In this document: one piece after another, positions 9,545 to 19,675 of the stretch | How positions within the stretch are numbered: the first letter of the stretch is position 1 | Layout of the letters: the number at the start of each line of letters is the position of its first letter | From: Rhizoclosmatium globosum | Lineage: Eukaryota; Chytridiomycota; Chytridiomycetes; Chytridiales; Chytriomycetaceae | Direction: 5' to 3' | Length of the DNA stretch: 33,773 nt | NCBI GenBank assembly: GCA_002104985.1 | Contig: MCGO01000321.1 | Span: forward strand, 1 to 33,773 | Translations under genes and position numbers: made by a program | The notes under the pieces: model-generated | Database searches by the model: none | Told to the model about the DNA's origin: nothing | The model's input: the letters and a program-made list of their open reading frames with translations, nothing else

Positions 9545-10286
9545 TTCTTCTTTTTCAGGTATTGAATGACAACAGACACTGAAACACTCATGATCCATGA
9601 AAACAAGATATTCGACGTGGTTCCGAGGTCCATAATTTCCATCGCCAAATGTTTCGTGGCAAAGTTGCCATAAACCCCGTAAAGGCCCTCAATACTTTCT
9701 TTTCCAATTCCATACTGATCTTGAACTAGGAAAGGGAGAAACGGCGTGACATATTGACGGGTCTGGTGGATGTGTCAAAATCCTCACTTGAAACACTCAA
9801 TTGGAAAAATGGCCAAAACTATTAACAATTTGACATGAGATCCAATAGAGGAATTCTTCTTTTTTCCCAGAGCTAAGTACGTGTAGAAAATAAACAGCAG
9901 TTTGGATATATAGCAGAACACAAACCTCAAAAGGTATCATCTTAGAAGGATAAGGAACGAGAAAGGTTTACCGTTGAGCTTAAAAGAAGAGTATATCCAT
10001 GAGACCAAGGAGAGGGCCAGAGTAGTTGATCTAATACATAGTCCACAGTGTCAAAACGCTATCAAAGTGGCGCGGTAGAAAGGAGAAGCCCGAGAGGGAT
10101 GGCTCCAAAGCAATGTCAGAGTTGATTTCACGGATAGAGGTGAGCAAGCTAAAAAATCACAAGGCCCACTTCATGGCACCAAGCATTGATCCTTCAAGTT
10201 TAGTAGGCATGAGATCGCTGAAACAGATCGACAGTCTCGTAGAGAGGTGCCTGCAGAGGAGGTAGTCTAACAGTGTAATGAGGGAA
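9545..10286 (-). pseudogene. decayed polytopic membrane-protein gene
   Basis: Read on the minus strand, successive pieces of hydrophobic coding sequence appear. 10286-10160 includes DYLLCRHLSTRLSICFSDLM and ends in a stop. 10146 to about 10025 includes LPRHFDSVLTLW. 10030-9980 includes GPLLGLMDILFF. 9930-9800 is strongly hydrophobic in two frames, and 9765-9545 includes YGIGKESIEGLYGVYG and SNILFSWIMSVSVSVVIQYL. In-frame stops and shifts separate them, and no ATG exists before the upstream gene's stop, so the 5' end is missing. A transporter is likely. A resemblance of the first piece to folate-biopterin-type transporters is only an impression. Confidence 0.35.
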
Positions 10287-10292
10287 TTTATT
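10287..10292 (-). terminator. AATAAA polyadenylation signal of the NADAR gene
   Basis: AATAAA on the minus strand directly abuts the TAG stop of the NADAR-like gene. Confidence 0.5.
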
Positions 10293-11100
10293 CTAGAGAT
10301 TAAACCAACTCGAAAACATTGCTAACTTGTCTTCTTCAACTAGGAAAGGCACATCTCCTACAGACTTGGCCTCTAATACACGTAGCAAGTATCCACGCAC
10401 CCTTTCCCAGCTATTTCCCAACTCATTCCGACCTGCCCACCTTTTTGGATTCAATGCAACATCAACATTTTTAGCTCCAGCTCCAATGCCCCAAACTGTG
10501 TCCCTTGGACTTGCTTCACACAAACGCATACCATTTGTTCTCAACAGCTCCTCCATTACTTCTTGATTCCACAAACACTTGATCAACAGTACAAGATCAC
10601 TTATCCATCGACTTTCACGTTCCCATACGTCTGCCTGAAATCCTTTTACGAGCCTTCCAAGCCCTTTTGCATCTTTTGGTCCAATGCCAGGATCGCTCAT
10701 CACCAGTTGGAACGTTTCAGTATCGTTAAAGAGTGCAGCTTTGCACGCTGCAAATACTACTGTTTCTGATGACTTGAACACTGTGTTTCCCAACGGGATC
10801 GTACATTTCGACCAATTGCTTAGTGTAGATGACTTAGATCCCTGTACAGATGGTATTAGATCCATTGATCGAGACAACGGAATGAGTTGTCAGGCAAAGC
10901 GACTCTATGATGGCCCAACTCTTGACGATCTCACATACCTGAAATGCATACACAAAGTCATTGAAAGACGTCATTCCATCTGCTGAGATGCAATATCTTG
11001 TGCCAGCCTTTTTAGCAATTGGGTTCGTTTGAAATGTGAACGGTAATGTTGTGGTCCGAGCCTTGAAGCTCTCCAGCGCGAGTGCAATCTTGATTTCCAT
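10293..11100 (-). CDS. NADAR/YbiA-like (DUF1768) domain protein
   Basis: Two exons, 11100-10939 and 10841-10293, are joined in phase 0 across a 97-nt intron (GTATGT to TACAG) and give 236 residues. From about residue 55 the protein follows the NADAR fold: a strand and SNW, an SSE segment where the family usually has CAEQ, a Lys/Leu-rich helix with KALF-like spacing (CKAALFNDTETFQLV), KGLGRLVKGF, W-x-x-E, then EASPRDTVWGIG and the closing WAGRNELG. Characterised family members are N-glycosidases: YbiA acts on riboflavin intermediates, and others act on ADP-ribosylated guanine. Which reaction applies here cannot be read from the sequence. The SSE variant keeps the glutamate. The start ATG at 11100 is the only one upstream of the splice. 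Confidence 0.85.
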
Positions 11101-11295
11101 TGAATTTTTAACTTATTCGAATGAACTTTCTGCAGAATCGTTGAACGTGATGTTTCAGTGTCTCTTTGTGGTCAAGTCAGTGCGTAAGTGCGACAGGCAC
11201 AGTCACTTTGTCAGTGAAGAAGAGACATCTATTTTTCTTTGTTTATTGCGACAGCTTTTTCTGTTTGATTCATCTAATCATCGATATTTACTCCA

Positions 11296-13349
11296 TTATT
11301 CTTCACAAACAGACACAAGGGCGTACTCCATCATTTGACTGATTTGACACGGTAACACGGCTCTAGCAGCAGTCAAAGCAAAACCGGTTGCAAAGTTAAT
11401 GTAGTATTTCAAGATATTTGGAGACACCTTGACGCTTTGTTTTTGGTTAACTTTGTCTCCGCATTCGTGTTTGTCTGCAGAAGCAAAATGTTTACACACG
11501 CTTGGTAACAAAACTAAGAAATGCAAATAAAACAAGAGTACATACCTTTCCTTTCTCTCTTTTCTTTTAGACATTGCTTGATTTTCAAAGCTGCTTCACT
11601 TTTAATTTTTGAGTTATTTACTAACTCGAAAACTGCGTAATCAATCATATTATGAAATGGAAGTGGGGCATATTCCTTCGCCATAGCGAGTAAATCGGTG
11701 GTCATCATGTAATTTGGTGTAAGATATTCTTTTGGTGGGTGATTCAAGCCTTCTTGGGCGAAACTTGGTTCGTCATAATCTGGTAACTTTTCTGCGCATT
11801 TTCAGATAATGATTAGTTACCAAGAGTAATGTGTCACAAATCACCGTTTGTGTCTTCATCTAGCTTCATTTGGGGATTTCTACGTTTGCATTCATTCTGT
11901 CTGGCTTTCATAGCACGTCCTAGGTACGGAAAATGATCTATTGAAAAAATTAAATATTGGTAAATGCGTCATGTCAACATACCGTGTTTTACGGGTTTCT
12001 TTGTATTGACACTCTCAAAATTTCTGTGAGCTGAATTCTTTTCTTTACTGACATTCACGAGAGCATATGTCAGAATTTGTTGAACTTGTAACGGAAGTAT
12101 AGCTTCCGCAGCAGAAGAAACTGTGTTAACTGCGACTTTGATGAAGGAGTTTTCTTTCCCAGCAACGGTCTTTAAAGATTCATATTGATGCTCTGCTGTT
12201 ATTGGTATTTCGGTTTGATTAGATAAACTATTTTCGATAATTGCAGAACAGGCAGGCTGAGTTGGCTCCGACTTAAAGTTCGAATTAACGTCCGTGAGTT
12301 CAGAATTCGATTGGGAATCATTCGCAATTTGATAACTAATTACATTAGCTTCTACGTCTATTTAGTGTTAAATACCTAATTTTCCACTTTATATTTCTTA
12401 CCATGGCTGTGCTTGACCTCAGTAACGAATGGCTCGGTGTTTTCAACTTCAAGCTCGATTTGATGAATAGTTTGAGTAAAATCATTTTGTGAGTTTCGTC
12501 TCTCCCAGTCTTTCTTCCGAGCTTGCATAGCGCGTCCGATGTAAGTGTCATCTGAATCGAGTCAAAGATTTGGTGTTGCGAATCTCAACTGTTAAACTCA
12601 CCATTTATTCTTGGCTTTCCTTTTTCAAGATTTTTGTACAGAGCTGCCATGAGTGTGTGATCCATAATTTGATAAATTGATGTCGGAATGACTGACTTTG
12701 CAGTGGAAATTGCAAGATTGGAGGCAAACTTTGTGTAACTTTCTTTGAAGGAGACATTACTTTGAACTGGTTCCTTTGACTGAAGGTCTTCTTGAAGAAT
12801 GGTTTCAATTATATTTGGTTTGACATTGATTTTCAAAGTCCTGTTTATGTCGTCCTTTTCGTCCACCAAATTATGTTCCGTTTCAATCTCATGTACTGTG
12901 CAATAGAATTAGCTCGTCAAATACGAATTTTGTGGCGAAGTACTGACATAACTCCTTGGACACAATTTTCTTAAGTAATAACCGATGTTCACTAAACTGC
13001 TCACTAGATTCGCCGATATTTCCTAAGAAGTTTTTTTTGAATTCAGTACGATGATTTTTAGGTTATTGGGCTCACCATCGTCTACTTCATTCTCCAATAA
13101 GTTCATTTTCAACTCAGATTTCAATGCCGTAACAACCTGGCGACGATTCATTGACCCTATTTTATCCTTTGTCCTTGAATGGTCTCCTTGTAATTGTTGC
13201 ATAGCAGACTGAAGCCCATCAACATCCCTTCTAACATCGATGAGCAGTTCCAGCGCCGTGTCCAGTTGTTCTACCTGGTGTACAAGGTATATCTGTAGGT
13301 TTTCTTTGACTTTTGCGTCAATATACGCAAGAAGTTCCGGGTCGTCCAT
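11296..13349 (-). CDS. eight-exon internally repeated helical protein, all introns phase 1
   Basis: Not a family I recognise. Exons: 13349-13076, 13022-12948, 12895-12602, 12551-12402, 12357-11983, 11937-11845, 11791-11546 and 11474-11296, 561 residues in total. All seven introns (44-71 nt, GT-AG) split a codon after its first base. Exon 1 encodes an N-terminal coiled coil (VEQLDTALELLIDVRRDVDG). A helical motif A then recurs: TAKSVIPTSIYQIMDHTL (exon 3), AAEAILPLQVQQILTYAL (exon 5), MAKEYAPLPFHNMIDYAV (exon 7) and AARAVLPCQISQMMEYAL (exon 8). Motif B recurs in exons 4 and 6 (YIGRAMQARKKDW and YLGRAMKARQNEC), with a weaker ALKIKQCLKEKRE in exon 7. Motifs A and B alternate. An in-frame upstream ATG at 13460 would add a hydrophobic leader; 13349 is preferred for its AAAATGG context. 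Confidence 0.75.
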
Positions 13350-13528
13350 TTTTGGTGAAATTCTGGTGGGAAGGGGTCGAGCTCGAGAAGTTTGGGCAAT
13401 CACAAAGAGATTTACAAGATGGAGACAAAGGGAGGCAATGTGAATATAAAATGGATACATATGGATTGCAGTCGACGTACTGGCTATTTATAACACTAAT
13501 AAAAATCACATTCAATTCCCCAGAATCA

Positions 13529-15134
13529 TCACTTTCTACTGCGGAACGATCGAGCAACAGCCAATGCCGCAAAACCCAACCCAAGCGCAATTCCACCAAT
13601 GACCAACGGAGTCATCCAAGTGCCCTCGTCTTTGTCATCGTTATCTGATGGGACAACGGTATCCTTCTTAGCGGTTGTTCTCTTGACCACGGTTGGCTTT
13701 CCATTTTGTACACCTGATTTCTTTCCAACCAAGTCCTCCAAATCAGCAGTCTTACCGTCGCCGCAGTCCCCAGCCTTCTTCTTTTGCTGTCCCTTGACGA
13801 CCAACTGTCCACAGGCACTCGCGATATCCTGTCCCAGTTCCTGTCTAATGAGCGTGTATACGCCGTAACTTCTGACTGTCTCCACAAACTGCTTAATAGT
13901 TTCTTGAGTTGGTTTCTCATAGCTCGCAATGACATCCGTTGGGTTATATGGAATAACGTTCACCATGATATCTTTCTGTGGAGCACGTTCGGCAAACAGT
14001 TGTCCAAGTTGGTGGGCAACTTCCACAGAACTGTTAACATTTTCAATAAGAACGTATTCGACGAGAACATGGCGCTGTCCGGATGTTTTGGGGAAGACTC
14101 CCTTTGAGTTGATAGCGTTTTGGTTCTCAATGAAAGCAAAGACGGCGTCCAGAATTTTGGTGAGGGAGAAAGACTTGGAACTTGGAACAATTTCAGAGCG
14201 GAGTTCCTTTAAAGAAGGTCATTTCAGGTAGAAAATGCTGATGATAGATGAATAATACCTGAGTTGGTGCATGCAGACTCAAAGCCAATCCAATCTGAGG
14301 AACATCCTTCATAAGAGAAAGAATTCGAGGTGCGACTCCGACTGTGGAAATAGTAATGCGAGAGGGACTGAGCGAGAAACGGGAGGTATTGATCATGGCC
14401 TGGACAGCTCCCAGAACTGCATCATAATTGTCCAATGGTTCACCCATTCCCATGAACACGACATTTCGAATCTTTTCAATTTGGTTGGCGTGGACAAGCT
14501 GTTCAATGATTTCACCGGTGGTCAAGTTTGACAGAAGGCCCATAGTTCCAGTTGCTAAACATAGGCAGTTTCAGCTATAGTTTCAACCATGTTCCCCAAT
14601 ACGAACCACAGAAAGTACAGCCCATCGCACACCCAACCTGCGAACTGATACAAACAGTTGCACGCTTGTTTGATTTGAACTGCTTTCCCTCCTTTTCGAG
14701 CTCCTTCAGACGTCGTTCCCGCTCTTCTTTCGGGAACGAGTTGAGTTCGACTTCACCATAGCGCATAATGACAGTTTCGACCTTTTGGCCATCTTGCAGT
14801 TCGACAACAAGTTTTGTGGTTGAGTTATCTGAGGCATCCATTCGAGAAAAGACCTTTGAGGTTGAAAAGACAAAGTTCTGCTTGAGCAACGGAAGGATTC
14901 GCACGGGCAATTCGGGAATGTCGTCAAAGGAGGATGCATTGTTCTGGATGATGTGGCTAAGGGAAGCAGTGGTTAGTTGGGATTACTACGACAGCTATTA
15001 CAGCTATTTAAGAGAAAGTACCGATAGATTGAGTTGATGTGGTGGGCATTGACCTTGTGTTCCTGGAACAGCGCCTTCAACTGAGGCTCATCAAAGACAG
15101 AGTGCGGAGAGAGAACTCGCTTTCGAGTGGCCAT
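13529..15134 (-). CDS. RlmN-type radical SAM rRNA (adenine-C2) methyltransferase with C-terminal membrane segment
   Basis: Exons 15134-15022, 14956-14607, 14554-14259 and 14206-13529 give 478 residues, and all joins keep frame. The family makes 2-methyladenosine in 23S rRNA and some tRNAs. Hallmarks seen: the radical SAM cluster CAMGCTFC (residues 147-154, Cys 147/151/154), completed by splicing to ATGTMGLL; the methyl-carrying conserved Cys of TVCISS (about 140); GMGEPLDNYD; LALSLHAPTQ; VNVIPYNP; and the C-terminal catalytic Cys in ACGQL (about 385). Unusually, a Lys-rich linker is followed by a hydrophobic helix (PLVIGGIALGLGFAALAVA, about 453-471) and a basic end, like a tail anchor. No clear transit peptide is visible. 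It shares a 66-bp promoter with the divergent Bmt5-like gene. Confidence 0.9.
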
Positions 15135-15200
15135 TTGTTGTTCTTTTCTTTGATCGAATCAAAAGAAAAAAGGAAAGAAAGAAAGAAGGAAGAACCAGCA
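15135..15200. promoter_or_regulatory. bidirectional promoter between two rRNA methyltransferase genes
   Basis: Only 66 bp separate the start codons of the RlmN-type gene (-) and the Bmt5-like gene (+). The stretch holds a purine run of GAAA/GAAG words (about 15164-15193), and I saw no TATA box. Both genes must be driven from this interval or from within each other's 5' end. Confidence 0.6.
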
Positions 15201-16851
15201 ATGGAGCCCCAGTTCTCAGTTCTCTTTCTTGGCGATGGTATTTATTATTACTTTACTACCATAAATGCTTTGGTGCTAACAAGCCTAGGAAACTTCTCGT
15301 TTTCGCTGGCTGTTTGTCGGGCTCTCTTTGACTCTCCCCTGACACTGGCCTCAAAGGACCATGCAAATGCCAGACGATACCTGAACATTCCTGACAACGT
15401 TAGTACGAAACACATCAAGATATTGGCTACTTCATTCGACTCGCGGGATCAGTTGCTGAGAAAGTACCTCGAGTTCAAAGATATTGAAAAGAACTTGGCC
15501 AAATTCAGCAACAACGTCAAACTTCTCCACCAAATCAATGCGTGGGAATTGCCAAAGTATTTTAAAGCTGCGGATGGTACGTTTATTCGCCAACATGAAG
15601 AAAGTAGCTCTGACACCCAATACCTCAATTCCAGAGGCGATTCCTCGTTGGACCTTGGGTCAACGGCCAGACGGATCTGTTGGATTTGATACTGTCGCTT
15701 GGAATCATCCACATCTTGGAACAGAAGACTTTAGGCTTCACAGATTCCTGATGGCCCACTTCTTCCATTCTGTCTCGTCAGTCCTCAATAACAGCAACCC
15801 ATCGAGCTCAGTCGTAGTATCCTTAGTTTCTGGTCAAGAAACACGTTGGGATCTAGTTGGTCAAGCGAGTCGCTCCAATTTGATTCTGTCGACATCAGAT
15901 TCGCCCTTTCCCTTCATGGAGCAGGACTGGGAAGGATACGTCGTCAAGAGAAATATGCATGGAAAGAGTTTCAAGAACGAAGCCACCAAGAAACGTATGG
16001 CGGATGAAATGAAGAGCTTTGGATTCCGCTTCGTGCGAGGAAGCGATTTGGAAGTTGGAGAAGTCGTACCAATTACCACAGCAGAGCTTGCAACGAAAAT
16101 GGGTGTCTTGAGCGTAACTCCAGCAGAAGGTGTCGATTTGGCGGACACCCTCGTTCCAAAATATACAACTCCCCAACCAGCGAAAATCCTGGATACCGCG
16201 CCAACGCCAAGCAAGATTCCTACAACGAAAGAGGAGCTCAACTCTTTCCCAGCACCAGACCCACTTGCCTGCCCATATTGCCTAAAAGTATTCCCACAAC
16301 TCCGTGCCTACAAACAACACGTCCTCCAAATCCATATCCTCAAACAACGCGGAGAAGATTGGACTCCAAACGCACCACGAACTTTCCCTTGCCGCGGATG
16401 GCCCGAATCAAACGTTGTACCATGTCAAAAGCAGTTCAGCAGCGACGACGGACGTTGGCAGCACGAAGTCATCAAACACTCTCAGTTCAACGAGGGTGAA
16501 TCGATTCCTGCATTTGAAGCCAAGACGGCTGCGGAGTTACTCGCTCTTCAGACAGATGAAGATGCTGCCGCTCAAACAGAAGCTGCAATTACGTCTATCG
16601 AACCGTTCCTTAATATTACCGATGAACCAACGGAAGACGCAGATTACTATCCATGTGCTATTTGTGCTCAGGCTGTCGCAAGACGCCCATGGGGAATGGC
16701 TCTACACTTGGAGACTCTGAAGCCGATTGTTGGATTAGACATGAAGTGTCCCAACACTTCCAACCATTCAGATTCAGATAAACTATTCATCGAACGAAGA
16801 GCGTTGTGGCAGCATTACATGTTCTGTCGTTTGAAGAAAGATGCCAACTAA
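15201..16851 (+). CDS. Bmt5-like rRNA methyltransferase (DUF2431) with C-terminal zinc fingers
   Basis: Exons 15201-15237, 15289-15576 and 15635-16851 join in phase 1 (introns of 51 and 58 nt) to give 513 residues. The first junction builds the SAM-binding loop LGDGNFSFSLAV. Then follow ATSFDSRDQLLRKY, VKLLHQINAWEL, and FDTVAWNHPHLGTEDFRLHR with FLMAHFF, as in yeast Bmt5, which methylates N3 of a uridine in 25S rRNA. Here the usual FNFPH is AWNHPH. After about residue 290 comes a Pro/Thr linker and zinc-finger-like segments: CPYC with two spaced His (about 321-343), a Cys/His segment from about 361, and CAIC near 450 with later CPN and C. These may guide RNA or protein binding. AATAAA follows at 16860-16865. 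Confidence 0.85.
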
Positions 16852-16897
16852 TCGTTCGAAATAAACGATATTATGAAACAAGTATAGCTTGATTTCT

Positions 16898-17483
16898 TCA
16901 ATATTCTTTTATGGGAAGCTGTTCAGGAGAGTCCAACCTGTATGAATCACAACAAGGAGCCAAACACGACAACTCTACTCCTTTCCTTTCACATATATCT
17001 CGATACTTTGTAATTCCAAAGTCGCCACATTCCGCCCCATCATATGCTAAAGAACGAATAGGTTTCCCGTCCCGTTCAAGTGTATGCCGACCTGATGCAG
17101 AAACATCCACGATTGAAAACGATGTGAGTCCAAAATAACCAATTTGACTGACGGCTGCTTCCTCTGCAGGATATTCTTTGAATCAGGTATCAAATGGGGT
17201 GATTCAACTCACCACCCTCGCCCAAGAAGAAGTACCTTCCCGTACAAGCGGGTCCATCAAAGAACACATAAGAGTATCCGTATGGCAATGGTTTACTTGA
17301 TGTGAACAGCGAAACCAACGTCGACGCGAAGCACCTTGAGTTGTCAACGCATTTCGCAAACGATTTCAAAGACAGACTGAATGAGCGGCCGCCTGTTAGT
17401 CGGTACCAGATTTGGTAGCCTTTGGTGGGTTCGGCGGTGGTTGTCCAAGCGGCAAAAATGAGGATGGCTGTGAATATCCTCAT
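16898..17483 (-). CDS. small secreted protein, unknown function
   Basis: Exons 17483-17213 and 17163-16898 (intron 49 nt, phase 1) encode 178 residues. The N-terminus MRIFTAILIFAAWTTTA is a signal peptide, with cleavage likely before EPTKGYQ. The mature part has about eight Cys (CVDNSRC, PACTGRYFF, AECGDF, DICERKG, SCLAPCC), suggesting disulphides and an extracellular location. No domain is recognised. It converges tail to tail with the Bmt5-like gene, with 46 bp between stops, and diverges from the lipase gene. Confidence 0.7.
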
Positions 17484-18193
17484 TCGGACACAAGACAGTT
17501 CAGCTTTCGTAACAGAAAAAGTTAAGTACCTGATAGAGGTCTTTTTCCTAATATTCCAATTGGTAGCTTCAGGGATTTGTCATCTATTGAAGATTTATTT
17601 CATCACATAATTAAATATATCGTATTAGTCTTCCGCGTTGCTTTCCACAACAGATTGCATTCACTTGGCCATTCGACACTAATTATGAAATCGCTGATGC
17701 GTGTATTGTCAGGTCGAAAGAAAAAACTTGGCGAGATTGATATCAGTTGATATCAGTTGATATCAGTTGATATCACTATGATTCGATTACTAATTCGGTA
17801 ATACTCTGGTGCAGCCTCCAGCGACTGCAAAGGCTCAACATCCCACTACTGTCCACAAAAAGGCGACAATGTCTAGAAACGACATTGTTTGATTCCAGTT
17901 TACGGCTGTTGTTGTGCAGACGTGATATATCCTGAACTGTTAACTATCTCGGAGTTAATAGAGCCCTTTTTGTGATAGCACATAAAGTTCTTATGTATTT
18001 CTTCCAGTTTCTTCAGGTTCCTTCGTCAGATTCGCCAAGATTAATTAAAAATGAAAGAGGTGATAAAAGCCACCGACGCCACCCTGTCACGAGCAACATC
18101 CATGAGTACGTCCAAGCAATGTGATTTCCAAAGCCGAAAAATTTAAGAAAATCACAAGCAGTGCACAGCAAACATCAAAGAACTGTACCAAAA
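17484..18193. promoter_or_regulatory. 710-bp divergent upstream region of two secreted-protein genes
   Basis: No coding signal. The stretch lies between the starts of the small secreted protein (-) and the lipase (+). It holds the GATATC tandem repeat at 17739-17776 and AT-rich patches near both starts. A short 5' leader for the lipase probably begins after about 18140. Confidence 0.45.
17739..17776. repeat. four tandem copies of palindrome-bearing 10-mer GATATCAGTT
   Basis: GATATCAGTT is repeated three times, followed by GATATCAC. Each unit has the palindrome GATATC at a 10-bp spacing, close to one helical turn. It lies about 420 bp upstream of the lipase ATG. Confidence 0.9.
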
Positions 18194-19330
18194 ATGAAGC
18201 TTCTCAGTCTCCTCGCCCTCTCCTTCTCACTTGTCTCTGCAACTCCTAGCATCACTCCACTTCCTTTGGAGGACACCTATGGTCCAAACGATCCCCGTTC
18301 CCAGTTGCCCGAACCTCAAGGATTCAAGAACCATCTTCGTCACACTCGTCACGAATTCAACGAGCGTATGAAAAACTTTGCGTCCTTTGACGACCTCACC
18401 CAAAAGCGTATGGCCGGTTACCATGCCGTGGAATCCAACTTGACAAATTTGGTCACGGAGTGGCACAAGACGGAGCACTACCAGCGCAACTCAAACGGTG
18501 CGCATTCTAAGCGTGGTTGGGTCGTCACAGGAAGTGGGCAAGATTCTAGCGACTTTGTCAACCAAATGAAGACTTACACTTACTACGCTGGTTCGTCCTA
18601 CTGTGCAGTTGCTAGTCTCCAGAACTGGAGCTGTTCCACTTGCAAGGTCCCCAACACCCAGAACGTGAACGTGTATTCTTCAGCTGATGGCAGCGAACAA
18701 GCTTACATTGCTGCCAACACAGCTACCAAGACCATTATTCTCTCCTTCCGTGGATCCCACAACATCCAAAACTGGATTAACAATATTGAATTCATTCAAA
18801 GCACAATTCCAATTACTGGTGCTCCATCGTCTGTTCAAGTCCACAGTGGATTCTGGCAGGTCTGGACCTCGGTGCAAGATTCGACTCGTGCCCAGCTTGC
18901 TAATTACCGTAAGACGTACCCTGACTACGATATTGTCTTCACTGGCCACTCTCTTGGAGCTTCTGTCTCTGTTTTGGCAGCCTTGGTTTCCATTTCTCAG
19001 TGGGGAGTTCCAGCTTCAAAAGTGAGTGTCATTAATATCGGTGAGCCCCGTACTGGAAACACTGCGTTCTACCAGTATGTTCTTGGACGTGGATTCAAGC
19101 AGGTTTCCCGTGTTGTCAACTACGCTGACATTGTTCCCCACTTCCCATTGAATTCTTGGGGATACACGCACCACACTCAAGAACATTGGGTTGACTGGTA
19201 CGGCGACCTTGTTTACTGCGATGATGTTTCCAATAACGGTGAAGATGACAATTGTGCCAACACTATGCCTCCATTTGTGTCAGTTACTGATCACTTGAAT
19301 TACTTTGGCATCGCCTTGGGTTCTTGTTAA
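18194..19330 (+). CDS. secreted class 3 lipase (fungal triacylglycerol lipase family)
   Basis: A single exon of 378 residues. The ATG at 18194 starts a clear signal peptide (MKLLSLLALSFSLVSA). A propeptide of about 100 residues ends at a Lys-Arg site (HSKR), as for Kex2-type processing. The alpha/beta-hydrolase domain shows the oxyanion strand SFRGSHNIQNW, the nucleophile elbow GHSLGAS (Ser 253), Asp 312 in NYADIVPHFP and His 367 in TDHLNYFG, giving a complete Ser-Asp-His triad. Cys pairs SYCAVASLQ...CSTCK are typical of fungal members. It hydrolyses acylglycerol or related esters outside the cell. An in-frame GTG at 18161 is not used as start because it would bury the signal peptide. Confidence 0.93.
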   Translation: MKLLSLLALSFSLVSATPSITPLPLEDTYGPNDPRSQLPEPQGFKNHLRHTRHEFNERMKNFASFDDLTQKRMAGYHAVESNLTNLVTEWHKTEHYQRNSNGAHSKRGWVVTGSGQDSSDFVNQMKTYTYYAGSSYCAVASLQNWSCSTCKVPNTQNVNVYSSADGSEQAYIAANTATKTIILSFRGSHNIQNWINNIEFIQSTIPITGAPSSVQVHSGFWQVWTSVQDSTRAQLANYRKTYPDYDIVFTGHSLGASVSVLAALVSISQWGVPASKVSVINIGEPRTGNTAFYQYVLGRGFKQVSRVVNYADIVPHFPLNSWGYTHHTQEHWVDWYGDLVYCDDVSNNGEDDNCANTMPPFVSVTDHLNYFGIALGSC

Positions 19331-19675
19331 GTGGATGTGTGGTAAAATACTTCTATGATGTGCTCCGATTCTATTGTTTTCTCAGTTGTATAGTCAGAAA
19401 TAAGAACATTCTTAAACTTGTTATTTGGTTAAGAACCCTGAGTTTTGATTTCATCTAGTTCATCCATCGATGTTAGTTGATAATTATGGTTCCTTATTCA
19501 CGATGATTCCACAATAATCAAATCACCACCCAATCAAAGCCGCGTTGCACAATCACGTATTTATAGCAACAAAATATATCTACGGAATATTTATACAACC
19601 ACATATAGTATGCAAATAAGGTAAATAAGTCAAAGATAAACTTGGATGAGTGACCATTGCTCACAACCTCACAGA
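19331..19675. other. convergent 3' region, no gene
   Basis: AT-rich sequence between the stops of the lipase (+) and the lipase-GTPase fusion (-). No ORF, and no repeat of note. Confidence 0.5.

Noticed and set aside
13023..13460. In-frame ATG at 13460 giving a hydrophobic leader for the repeat protein
   Set aside because: The weaker start context and the position just after the RlmN-type gene's stop favour the ATG at 13349; the upstream start cannot be fully excluded.
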